Origin: Clostridia bacterium
GTDB lineage: Bacteria; Aerophobota; Aerophobia; Aerophobales; AE-B3A
Length of the DNA stretch: 10,652 bases
Direction: 5' to 3'
Assembly: GCA_009618505.1 (NCBI GenBank)
Contig: WJOQ01000349.1
Span: forward strand, 1-10,652
The first letter of the stretch is position 1. Every line of letters begins with the position of its first letter. Positions 1 through 6,978 of the stretch are shown here, one piece after another. Both the position numbers and the translations under genes were made by a program. The notes beneath the pieces are model-generated. The model was not told the DNA's origin. It did no database searches and saw nothing but the letters and a program-made list of their open reading frames with translations.

Positions 1-93
1 GCTAACTCCATCTACTGCTTTCAGAACACCCTCGTCTAAATAAAAATAGGCTTTAAGGTCATTTACTTCCAATAAGGAACTATCATTTTTCAT
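1..93 (-). CDS. Peptide-type ABC transporter ATP-binding protein, N-terminal fragment
   Basis: Only the first 31 codons are in the window; the gene continues past position 1. The start is ATG at 93, preceded by AAGAAGGGG about seven bases upstream. The protein begins MKNDSSLLEVNDLKAYFYLD and continues EGVLKAVDGVS. This is the usual opening of DppD/OppD-family ATPases: the LLEVxDLKxYF strand, then the aromatic nucleotide-stacking region, then LKAVDGVS just before Walker A. Walker A itself lies outside the window. The family energises import of di- and oligopeptides, or sometimes oligosaccharides, from the cytoplasmic face. It is probably the first ATPase gene of a separate transporter operon and not the missing ATPase of the CUT1 sugar permeases further right, which normally use MsmK/UgpC-type ATPases. 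Confidence 0.8.
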   Translation of the reverse strand, partial: MKNDSSLLEVNDLKAYFYLDEGVLKAVDGVS

Positions 94-162
94 TGTAAAT
101 CCCCTTCTTTTTGTCAAGTGTTACATTCTTTTGCTTGAGGGTTGTTTGCCTTAAATAAAAAT

Positions 163-373
163 CTACATTTTCAAAGGGTTCTCGCGTTGATATTTTTCCA
201 ACCGCCTTAGAAGCATATTCATAAAACGCTCAGCATCAACTCTTAGTGCAACCTCTACTCTTGGTAGCCACATCCATCATAAGATCTGGTAACTTTCTAA
301 GTTTTCCCAATCCTTGCTTTTTAGGATGCCACATAGCAAAGCTGTGAGATCGTTCACTAAAGTTACTTCTCAT
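163..373 (-). pseudogene. Degraded gene remnant, possibly nucleoside hydrolase C-terminus
   Basis: Between nagA and the ABC ATPase, two overlapping minus-strand frames carry protein-like sequence but neither gives a whole gene. One runs from ATG at 373, overlapping the last codons of nagA, to a stop at 236 (45 aa, containing KLRKLPDLMMDVATKSR). The second runs from about 273 to a stop at 163 and reads LPRVEVALRVDAERFMNMLL then RRLEKYQRENP. The second segment resembles the VxVALxVDxERF end of IunH-type nucleoside hydrolases. Joining the two would need a frameshift near 250-260. The upstream sequence in the second frame also contains a stop. The likeliest reading is a decayed gene whose 5' part was lost. 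The family assignment is a weak resemblance only. Confidence 0.35.
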
Positions 374-1589
374 ACACTACTCTTCCCTCAACCAGCGTCA
401 TAATAACACTTAAACCTTCGTCAAGGATAACTATATCGGCATCCTTTCCTCTTGTTAAGCTCCCCTTTCTATCATTTACGTTTATTACTTTGGCTGGGTT
501 TACGGTAGCCATCTTAATCGCATCCTGTATTGATAAGTCCACAAATTTGACCATATTTCTTACACACCTGTCCAGCGTAGTCACGCTACCGGCAAAGGCA
601 TCACGCGTTAAAAGCTTGGCTACAAAGTTTCCCTCCTCTTCTGGGATTTCAAACTCCTCTGCCACATTAGTCTCAACGATGATATCCAATCCCCCCGATG
701 AGTATTTGCCTGGATTTAATCCGGCAGCACATATAGCATCTGTTATAACTGACACCTTGTCTAGACCCTTTGCCTTTATTATCAGCTTTATGAGACTGGG
801 AGGAAGGTGATGTCCGTCGGCAATTACTTCCGTGGTTAGCTCATCCAACAAAAGTGTTGACTCTATGACGCCAGAGATCCTGTATGCATTAATCCTTTTA
901 AGTCCTGACATTCCTGAGTACATATGTGTTACGTGAGTATATCCGGCCTCAATGGCAGTAAGGACCTCTTGGTAGGTTGCGTTGGTATGAGCAATTGAGG
1001 CCACAATCTTACGCTTTCTTAGCTCTCGTCCTAATTCCAATCCTCCTTCTAACTCAGGGGCTGCGGAGACTCTGAGAATACAATCACATTCATCCAGAAA
1101 CCTTAGATATTCCTCTGGCTTTGGATTTTTTATGAACTCTGGATTTTGTGCCCCTTTTTGCTCAATGGAAAAATATGGCCCTTCAATGTGGGCGCCTAAG
1201 ACCTGTGCCCCAGGTAATGTCCTTTTCTTAGCTAACCCTATGACCTTGACTGCTTTTATTATATCATTCATGGAAGCGGTTGTAGTGGTAACAAGAATGG
1301 AAGTTACGCCTCCTTTGGCATGGGCAACTGACATTTTCTCTATGGCTTTCTGTGATCCATCCATGGTATCTGTTCCACCTCCACCGTGAACGTGAATATC
1401 GATAAATCCTGGAGCCAAACACTTATCAGCAGCATCTATTACCTTTATTCCTTGAGGAACTTTAACTTCACCCTCTGGGCCAACGCAGGAGATTTTACCA
1501 TTCTCAACGATCAATACGCCATTATCTATAACTCTCATCGGAGTTATTATCTTTGCATTTTTAAATGCAAGAGTTTCTCTTTCGCACAT
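363..1589 (-). CDS. nagA: N-acetylglucosamine-6-phosphate deacetylase-like amidohydrolase
   Basis: A 408-residue cytoplasmic amidohydrolase expected to remove acetate from GlcNAc-6-phosphate, giving glucosamine-6-phosphate for NagB. ATG at 1589 is chosen because GGAAGG lies seven bases upstream; an in-frame ATG at 1607 has no ribosome site. An N-terminal beta-sandwich segment is followed by the TIM barrel with IDIHVHGGGG (H66, H68), HIEGPYF (E136), IAHTNATY (H201), THMYSGM (H222), VIADGHHLPP, and VITDA with the catalytic Asp284. The end, NPAKVINVNDRKGSLTRGKD then ADIVILDE, is the standard amidohydrolase closing. Length matches the family. The usual THLFNAM/THLYNAM motif is THMYSGM here, so sugar recognition may be altered. 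The gene follows nagB by 66 bases on the same strand and is probably co-transcribed with it. A more distant amidohydrolase acting on another N-acetyl sugar phosphate is possible. Confidence 0.88.
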   Translation of the reverse strand: MCERETLAFKNAKIITPMRVIDNGVLIVENGKISCVGPEGEVKVPQGIKVIDAADKCLAPGFIDIHVHGGGGTDTMDGSQKAIEKMSVAHAKGGVTSILVTTTTASMNDIIKAVKVIGLAKKRTLPGAQVLGAHIEGPYFSIEQKGAQNPEFIKNPKPEEYLRFLDECDCILRVSAAPELEGGLELGRELRKRKIVASIAHTNATYQEVLTAIEAGYTHVTHMYSGMSGLKRINAYRISGVIESTLLLDELTTEVIADGHHLPPSLIKLIIKAKGLDKVSVITDAICAAGLNPGKYSSGGLDIIVETNVAEEFEIPEEEGNFVAKLLTRDAFAGSVTTLDRCVRNMVKFVDLSIQDAIKMATVNPAKVINVNDRKGSLTRGKDADIVILDEGLSVIMTLVEGRVVYEK

Positions 1590-1655
1590 GTTTTTTCCTT
1601 CCAGCATACATATGGGTCTATCTATACTTATTCCTTGAAACTCTGATTGGAGAAA

Positions 1656-2438
1656 TCATCCTTGATTCATCTTGTGTAAATCTGTGTGATCTTGTGCCTC
1701 ATTTTCAAGTAGCTTAGCTGAATCCTTATCTAAAAATAGAAACGCCTTTTTATGTTTTCTCAATATGGAAGCAGGGTGTTCTGGAGAAATAGTGCCTTCA
1801 AGGCAATCTTTGACGGCTTGTGCTTTACGGGCATCGGGAACAATACAGATTATACTCTTTGACTTCATAATTTGCTTGATAGACATCGAAATCGCTCTAT
1901 ACGGTACCTCCCTGAGGCTATTAAACCATCCTTCACCGAGTTGTTGTCTCCTGCAGGCTTCATCAAGTTCAACTACAATATATGGCTTTTCAGTGTTAAA
2001 ATCCGCTGGAGGATCATTGAAGGCTAAATGTCCATTCTCACCAATTCCCACAAAGGAAATATCAATTTCTTTCTTTCTAATAATTTTATTCAATCGTTTG
2101 CATTCTGACTCTGGGTCTTCAGCGTCTCCCTTAATTAAATAAACAGCTCCAGGATGTACCTTGTTAATTAATCTTTCCTTCAAATACTTTCTGAAACTTG
2201 CAGGATGATCTTCTGGGATACCTATATATTCATCTAAGTGAAACATTGTTGTCTTTGACCAATCAATTGAAGGCAAAGTGATAAGAGCCTCTAAAAACTC
2301 AAATTGAGATGCCCCGGTAGCTGCCACAAAAACTGCCTCACCTTTTTCCTTTATCGTCCTTCTCAGTATTCTTGCTGCTTGTTTAGCAACGGCTTTTCCC
2401 ATTTCTTGCTTAATTTCAAATATTTTTATTTCAACCAT
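1656..2438 (-). CDS. nagB: Glucosamine-6-phosphate deaminase/isomerase-like protein
   Basis: A 260-residue member of the glucosamine-6-phosphate isomerase/6-phosphogluconolactonase fold, expected to convert glucosamine-6-P to fructose-6-P and ammonia in the cytoplasm. The start is taken as ATG 2438, where the protein opens MVEIKIFEIKQEMGKAV like relatives; the frame is open back to a TTG at 2462, which has AAGGA nearby and remains an alternative. Visible motifs are VAATGASQFEFLEAL (phosphate loop), HLDEYIG (D69, equivalent to E. coli D72), HPASFRKYL, GIGENGHLAFNDPP (H137) and CRRQQLGEGWF. The active-site loop has Asn at the position of E. coli D141 and Asp at the position of E148. This GIGENGHLAFNDPP subfamily is commonly annotated as NagB, but its chemistry may not be identical. 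The start lies seven bases after the stop of a 45-codon ORF, which suggests translational coupling. Confidence 0.85.
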   Translation of the reverse strand: MVEIKIFEIKQEMGKAVAKQAARILRRTIKEKGEAVFVAATGASQFEFLEALITLPSIDWSKTTMFHLDEYIGIPEDHPASFRKYLKERLINKVHPGAVYLIKGDAEDPESECKRLNKIIRKKEIDISFVGIGENGHLAFNDPPADFNTEKPYIVVELDEACRRQQLGEGWFNSLREVPYRAISMSIKQIMKSKSIICIVPDARKAQAVKDCLEGTISPEHPASILRKHKKAFLFLDKDSAKLLENEAQDHTDLHKMNQG

Positions 2439-2445
2439 TATTAAC

Positions 2446-2583
2446 TCATCTTTTCTCGACAATTTGAGTTATCCTTATCAGCTCACTGTATTTCTCCTCT
2501 GCTACTGTCCTGGATCCAGCTTTAATTTCCTTCTCAACTGGACCTCTTTTAATTGCTGATAACATAAGTTGTTTAGGATTCAT
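2446..2583 (-). CDS. Small unknown protein, 45 aa
   Basis: An uninterrupted 45-codon frame from ATG 2583 to TGA at 2446 lies in the gap between the phosphodiesterase gene and nagB. It begins MNPKQLMLSAIKRGPVEKEI and ends with a charged, probably helical ITQIVEKR. A GAGGAG sequence lies 12 bases upstream, longer than ideal spacing. The stop is seven bases before the preferred nagB ATG, so it may serve as a translational leader for nagB. The opening recalls the N-terminus of uroporphyrinogen-decarboxylase-type proteins (M-x-P-K-x-x-x-L-x-A-I). It could therefore be an internally deleted remnant of such a gene. No function is assigned. Confidence 0.4.
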   Translation of the reverse strand: MNPKQLMLSAIKRGPVEKEIKAGSRTVAEEKYSELIRITQIVEKR

Positions 2584-2629
2584 AACGTAAATAATCTCCT
2601 CTCATATAATCAACCAGTTAATTTTGTTG

Positions 2630-4507
2630 TTATTCCCATATTTCATGTAAAACACGCCCCTCCGCATTCTTAGGTATGGGAATGGACATAGCGTAAGCCA
2701 TCGTGGGAGCAATATCCACAAGATTTATGGGTTTAGGATTGATGACACTCTGACGGATTCCTGGCCCCTTTATTATAGTTACTGCCCGCATAGATCCATA
2801 TCTTCCCCGACTGGTATGAAAGTTACCGTGGTGGCCACCCTTAAACCAGGCCTTAGCAAAATAAATCACATCTCCTACGTTCTCCCCCCATAGCCCAAAA
2901 GCCTCTGCATCCTCTCTTCTTAAAACAATTTGAGCATATTTATCGTGGGGATTATTGGAAGGAGCAGCCGACTCAATTATTCTAACAATTTCATGGCAAA
3001 GGCTATCATAGTCCTTTACATCAACAATTCCATTTGGTTGTCTTCCCTTAAGGTTAATCCAGATAAAGTTTCCTGATTCAAAGGCCTTGGTTTTCGTCCA
3101 ATCAACCACAAAGGCTTTGCCTGTTCCTGCACCTGTTTGCATGGAATCCTCAATGAGAACTTGTTTTTCCTCATAAAAAAGCAATCCATGCTTAGCAAGC
3201 AATCTGTTAATATCTATTATGTCTGGTCGATGTTCAATATATCCATGGTCTGAGACTATCACCACCAGAGCATCATCTCTTACCTCTTTGAGAATCTCAC
3301 CGACGTAGGCATCCGAAAGCATATAGGCGGTCTCAATCATCTCACTTCCCTTTTCATGAAAGGGGTCTTCTGGCTTTAAGCAATCAAAAAAAGAATGATT
3401 GGTAAGGTCAATGGCATGAAATTGAGTCATAAATAGATGCCATTCGTATCTTGACATAAGGTATTGAGCGGCTTTACTCAGCCACTGTCCTTGATAGCCA
3501 AACTCATCGACAAAATAATCAGCCTGCTGGGGACGTTCCATCCACCGACCAGGAACTGGCATACCAGCAATTGGCTGATAAGGTCCAATTTCTCTTACCA
3601 ATTCAGGGCCCAGGGATTCCGGAAATGTCCAGCCCGAAGGAGGAAAAACCATACTTTGATAAAGCCTTATTTTACTTGCATTAGGGGCTAAAAAATAAAG
3701 TTTGAATCGAAATATGCCCTCTTTTTCTTCCCCTGAGGTCTGAAAACTTTCTCTAATCCAGGGGCTGAACTCTCCCACCTTAATTTGCCCCCATTTTTCT
3801 TTCATGCTTTTTGTCGGAGAAATAACCACTGAATTGTAACCACTGCCATTTCCATCATTGATTAGTAAGAGGTAAAATCTCTTTGGCTGGCCATCAATTG
3901 GACTCATTTGAAGCTCAGCTTCAAGAGGTGTGAGTTTTGTTTCTGGGATATCTGGCCAATTTTTAGCCGGACGAAGTTTAACCTGGAAGGAAAGGGCACA
4001 TTTTCTTCCCGGAGCCTTTGTTCCCCCAAATATCCAGGGAATTTCATTATATTCATCAGTATAAAGCGTTTTAGGACAAATGGCGAAAATGCTACAATCA
4101 GGATCAGCATAGCCTGCTACCTGGATCCCTTTCCTTATTGTAGGAGGCCAGGAGGTAGTATATTTAAGGAGGAGGGGCCTTTTCCCCACTCGTTCAACAA
4201 CATCCCAGATGTGCTCCACCTTGCAATGTCTGGAGGAAAATCCACTGGTGTATTCCTCAAGACGCCCCCGAGGATTAATCATGGCCATAGAGGTTACTCC
4301 ATGAGTGCCAGCATAAGCTCCAGTAGAAATTGTATTCCAATTCACTGAAGTCGCTGGAGGAAGGGCACAAAGTGCCTCAGTGGTAAATCCTTCTCTCATC
4401 AATTTGGTTAAATTTGGCAGCGTCCCTTTCTTTGAATACTTTTGTATCATATCCAGCGTAGCTGCATCAAGACCGATTAGAACAACTTTTTTGATTTTGT
4501 GTTTCAT
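2630..4507 (-). CDS. Type I phosphodiesterase / alkaline phosphatase superfamily enzyme
   Basis: A 625-residue hydrolase of the type I phosphodiesterase/nucleotide pyrophosphatase group (alkaline phosphatase superfamily, two-metal). The start is ATG 4507 with GAGGAGGT seven bases upstream; the TTG before it is ignored. All expected metal and catalytic residues are visible: D14 in VLIGLDAATLD, nucleophile T53/S54 in LPPATSVNWNTISTG, D367 and H371 in HAIDLTNH, D420-H421 in VSDHGY, and H564 in GGHHGNFH. About 290 residues lie between the nucleophile region and HAID, probably including an inserted beta-rich domain (roughly 190-300). No signal peptide or membrane segment is seen, so it should act in the cytoplasm on imported material. 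It sits between an arabinofuranosidase and NagB/NagA. Its substrate is not known; a sugar phosphodiester or phosphomonoester is the natural guess from context. Confidence 0.85.
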   Translation of the reverse strand: MKHKIKKVVLIGLDAATLDMIQKYSKKGTLPNLTKLMREGFTTEALCALPPATSVNWNTISTGAYAGTHGVTSMAMINPRGRLEEYTSGFSSRHCKVEHIWDVVERVGKRPLLLKYTTSWPPTIRKGIQVAGYADPDCSIFAICPKTLYTDEYNEIPWIFGGTKAPGRKCALSFQVKLRPAKNWPDIPETKLTPLEAELQMSPIDGQPKRFYLLLINDGNGSGYNSVVISPTKSMKEKWGQIKVGEFSPWIRESFQTSGEEKEGIFRFKLYFLAPNASKIRLYQSMVFPPSGWTFPESLGPELVREIGPYQPIAGMPVPGRWMERPQQADYFVDEFGYQGQWLSKAAQYLMSRYEWHLFMTQFHAIDLTNHSFFDCLKPEDPFHEKGSEMIETAYMLSDAYVGEILKEVRDDALVVIVSDHGYIEHRPDIIDINRLLAKHGLLFYEEKQVLIEDSMQTGAGTGKAFVVDWTKTKAFESGNFIWINLKGRQPNGIVDVKDYDSLCHEIVRIIESAAPSNNPHDKYAQIVLRREDAEAFGLWGENVGDVIYFAKAWFKGGHHGNFHTSRGRYGSMRAVTIIKGPGIRQSVINPKPINLVDIAPTMAYAMSIPIPKNAEGRVLHEIWE

Positions 4508-4608
4508 CAAATTTACCTCCTCGTTTTAAGCTCACAGAAGCATTAATACTGTCTAATTTCTCCCGCTATCAGCGACAAAAATTCAGAGGCTTTCTATATA
4601 TATTTACC

Positions 4609-6087
4609 CTAAACATCAACTTCTATTATGTTTATCGAATGAGCAGGGAGTCGGACTATTGGCTTTTTAGATAAATTCTCAATGCTCTTTTCAGTAATTG
4701 CTATTTCATGCGGGCGGTCAACGTCGTTATAAGCTAAGATATCAGAATGTATCAATTGATAAATCTGCACCGCTCCCAATAAGGGAAAATTCCGTAGCTT
4801 AATCTCACAATCGATACCTTTGTCTTTATGCTTATTTATCGCTGCTATAAATAACTTCTGCCGATGCTTATCCCAGGTTACAGATACATCTAAATATTTT
4901 ACCTTAACTTTTTCCTTATCCACATCGCATTTGTATTCCTCCGATTCTATCAGTGCATCCAGAGCTATCTCGCCACTATGGCTAGTATACATCTTAAACA
5001 CATGGTATTGGGGCCTTAGCACTATTCCTTTATCATAAACAAAAATCACACCTCGCATGTTGGTTGCGGGAGAGTAGTTAGCCATCGTAACCACTTTACA
5101 CATTCGCTGAAAGGAATTTAGAACAGAAGCAGTGACCAGGGCATTCTGTAAATTATAGTACTTATTGTTATCATTTTCTCGAGGGTCCTCGTCAGGCGCC
5201 GTCTCTCTATAGTGGAGCCAGTCAAGGAAATTCCATTCGTCCCAGGCAATTTTTATCTCATTGTTTACAGAATTCATGCCTGCATTAATTACTCCCTTTA
5301 ATACCCTGGTTCGATTTTCTACCACCTGAGAAACTGCCATAGCTGTATAGTAGTCTCTGGATAGGTGTGAATAGTATCCGTGGATACAAATATAATCAAT
5401 ATATTTACCTACCTGTTTTATTACCTCGTAGTTCCAATCTGGATCATCTGCCCCTGTGGCTATGAGCTTGATATTCGGATCCGGCCGTCTTCCTTTTATA
5501 GTCTTGGCAAATTCCTTGGCTGCTTTAGCATAATCTACTGCTGATTTGTGCCCTATTTGCCATTCGCCATAAATCTCGTTGCCAAGCCCCCAATACTTAA
5601 CTCCATAAGGCTCCTTATTGCCGTACTTTTCTCTTAGCTTCGCATAATAAGTATCCTTGCGATTACAGTATTCTACCCACTCTATGGCTTCGTCAATAGT
5701 GCCAGTACCCATATTGAGACATATGTAAGGTTTGGCACCTATTCTCTGGCAGAACTGTATAAACTCATCAGTTCCAAACAAATTGCTTTCTTTTACCTGC
5801 CAAACCGGATCATACGTAGCTGCTCTACCTTCTTTCGGTCCTATCCCATTTTTCCAATGATAAGCAGAAGCGAAATTCCCTCCTGGCCATCTAATAATGG
5901 GAGGCTTTATATCTTTAAGAGCTACCATAACATCTTCACGAAATCCATTTTCATCTGACAAATCCGATTGCTCATCATAAATTCCGCCATAGATGCATCT
6001 ACTCATATGTTCCATAAAATATCCGTAAATATTAGGGTTCACTTTTCCTATCGCTCTTCTCGAATCAATTTCCATCTTAAAAGCCAT
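4609..6087 (-). CDS. abfA: GH51 alpha-L-arabinofuranosidase
   Basis: A 492-residue family 51 glycoside hydrolase that releases terminal alpha-L-arabinofuranose from oligosaccharides by a retaining mechanism. ATG 6087 is preceded by GGGAGGT five bases away. Family hallmarks in order are NIYGYFMEHMSRCIYGGIYD (19-38), RWPGGNFASAYHWKNGIGPK (66-85), NMGTGTIDEA (125-134), KYWGLGNEIYGEWQIGH with acid/base E171, DYICIHGYYSH (231-241) and IAWDEWNFLDW with nucleophile E284, followed by a C-terminal beta-sandwich. Length agrees with intracellular AbfA enzymes of about 500 aa. No signal peptide is present, so substrates must be imported as short oligosaccharides. The gene starts 50 bases after the second permease, consistent with one operon. 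GH51 also contains other activities, so the exact sugar is inferred. Confidence 0.93.
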   Translation of the reverse strand: MAFKMEIDSRRAIGKVNPNIYGYFMEHMSRCIYGGIYDEQSDLSDENGFREDVMVALKDIKPPIIRWPGGNFASAYHWKNGIGPKEGRAATYDPVWQVKESNLFGTDEFIQFCQRIGAKPYICLNMGTGTIDEAIEWVEYCNRKDTYYAKLREKYGNKEPYGVKYWGLGNEIYGEWQIGHKSAVDYAKAAKEFAKTIKGRRPDPNIKLIATGADDPDWNYEVIKQVGKYIDYICIHGYYSHLSRDYYTAMAVSQVVENRTRVLKGVINAGMNSVNNEIKIAWDEWNFLDWLHYRETAPDEDPRENDNNKYYNLQNALVTASVLNSFQRMCKVVTMANYSPATNMRGVIFVYDKGIVLRPQYHVFKMYTSHSGEIALDALIESEEYKCDVDKEKVKVKYLDVSVTWDKHRQKLFIAAINKHKDKGIDCEIKLRNFPLLGAVQIYQLIHSDILAYNDVDRPHEIAITEKSIENLSKKPIVRLPAHSINIIEVDV

Positions 6088-6137
6088 GATTTACCTCCCT
6101 CTCGTTTATTTAATTTTACAAGAGCTCACTAATTCTT

Positions 6138-6968
6138 TTAAATCTCCAGGCCTCCTTTTAATCCTCGTATGAATATCTTTACCATAAAGGCGAATACGAT
6201 AATTAATGGGAAGGAGGCTAGGGCGTATCCTGCAAATAGTACACCATATGAGGCATAGAAAGCTCCCCGGAAAGCAAGTAATCCTACGGAAAGTGGCTTT
6301 AACTGTTTATCACTAATAACCAGTAAGGGCCACATAATATCATTCCAGGTAAATAAAAGATCCACTATAGCTACAGTGCCTAAAGCAGGTAAGGCTAAAG
6401 GAAAAGCCATCTTTAAAAATATGGTATGTTCTCTTGCCCCCTCGAGTCTGGCCGCCTCAAATATCTCCTTGGGTTGAGCAGCGAATGCTGTCCTTAATAT
6501 GAGAGTTCCGATGACCACACTCTGAGCTGACCAATGAGCTAGTAATGCTTGGGGCTGATTCATCCAATTTAATGTATACATTATGGAGTAAAGAGGAATA
6601 AAGAGGAGAACCTCGGGAATCATCTGTAGGGCCAATATAGAAAAAAAGAGGGCTTCCTTGCCAGGAAAATCGTAGCGGGCAAACGCATAACCAGCCAGAG
6701 CAGATATCATAACCACAATAGCCATATTACAACCAGAATAGAATGCGCTATTTAATATATACTTACCAACTAGCTCAAGGACGGGGATATAATTTTCAAA
6801 ATGTAGGGGTAGAGTGGGAGTCCAGAAATTAAGGTAGAATTGTTGGTTGCTCTTAAAAGAAGTCATAATTATAAAGAAAAGGGGATAAAAAGTGAGGAAA
6901 CCTAAAAGAAGTAGACCTACATATTTTGGTATATTAGGAATAGTTCTTTGCCGGAAATTAATTTTCAT
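6138..6968 (-). CDS. CUT1 carbohydrate ABC transporter permease, MalG type
   Basis: A 276-residue inner-membrane permease with about six hydrophobic helices. The first spans roughly residues 15-36 and ends in the MTSFKS motif usual for MalG-like proteins. The cytoplasmic EAA loop is EAARLEGAREHTIFLKMAFP (171-190), the coupling site for the ATPase. FTWNDIMWPLL (206-216) follows, also typical of this family. The start ATG 6968 has GAGGAG six bases upstream, and this site overlaps the TGA of the preceding permease (TGAGGAG), so the pair is probably translationally coupled. Together with its partner it should form the membrane channel for the sugar bound by the protein encoded at 7985-9445. No MsmK/UgpC-like ATPase is encoded in the window; a shared ATPase elsewhere is common for CUT1 systems. 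Confidence 0.93.
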   Translation of the reverse strand: MKINFRQRTIPNIPKYVGLLLLGFLTFYPLFFIIMTSFKSNQQFYLNFWTPTLPLHFENYIPVLELVGKYILNSAFYSGCNMAIVVMISALAGYAFARYDFPGKEALFFSILALQMIPEVLLFIPLYSIMYTLNWMNQPQALLAHWSAQSVVIGTLILRTAFAAQPKEIFEAARLEGAREHTIFLKMAFPLALPALGTVAIVDLLFTWNDIMWPLLVISDKQLKPLSVGLLAFRGAFYASYGVLFAGYALASFPLIIVFAFMVKIFIRGLKGGLEI

Positions 6969-6978
6969 TTTTTTCTCC

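Noticed and set aside
1590..1607. Upstream ATG for nagA
   Set aside because: No ribosome site precedes it, while GGAAGG is well placed for the ATG at 1589.
3016..3198. Short frames inside the phosphodiesterase and other genes on both strands
   Set aside because: They are out-of-frame shadows of well-supported genes, without ribosome sites or recognisable motifs.
4564..4574. Small hairpin CGCT-ATC-AGCG after the GH51 gene
   Set aside because: Only four base pairs and no T-run; too weak to call a terminator, and the next gene appears co-transcribed.
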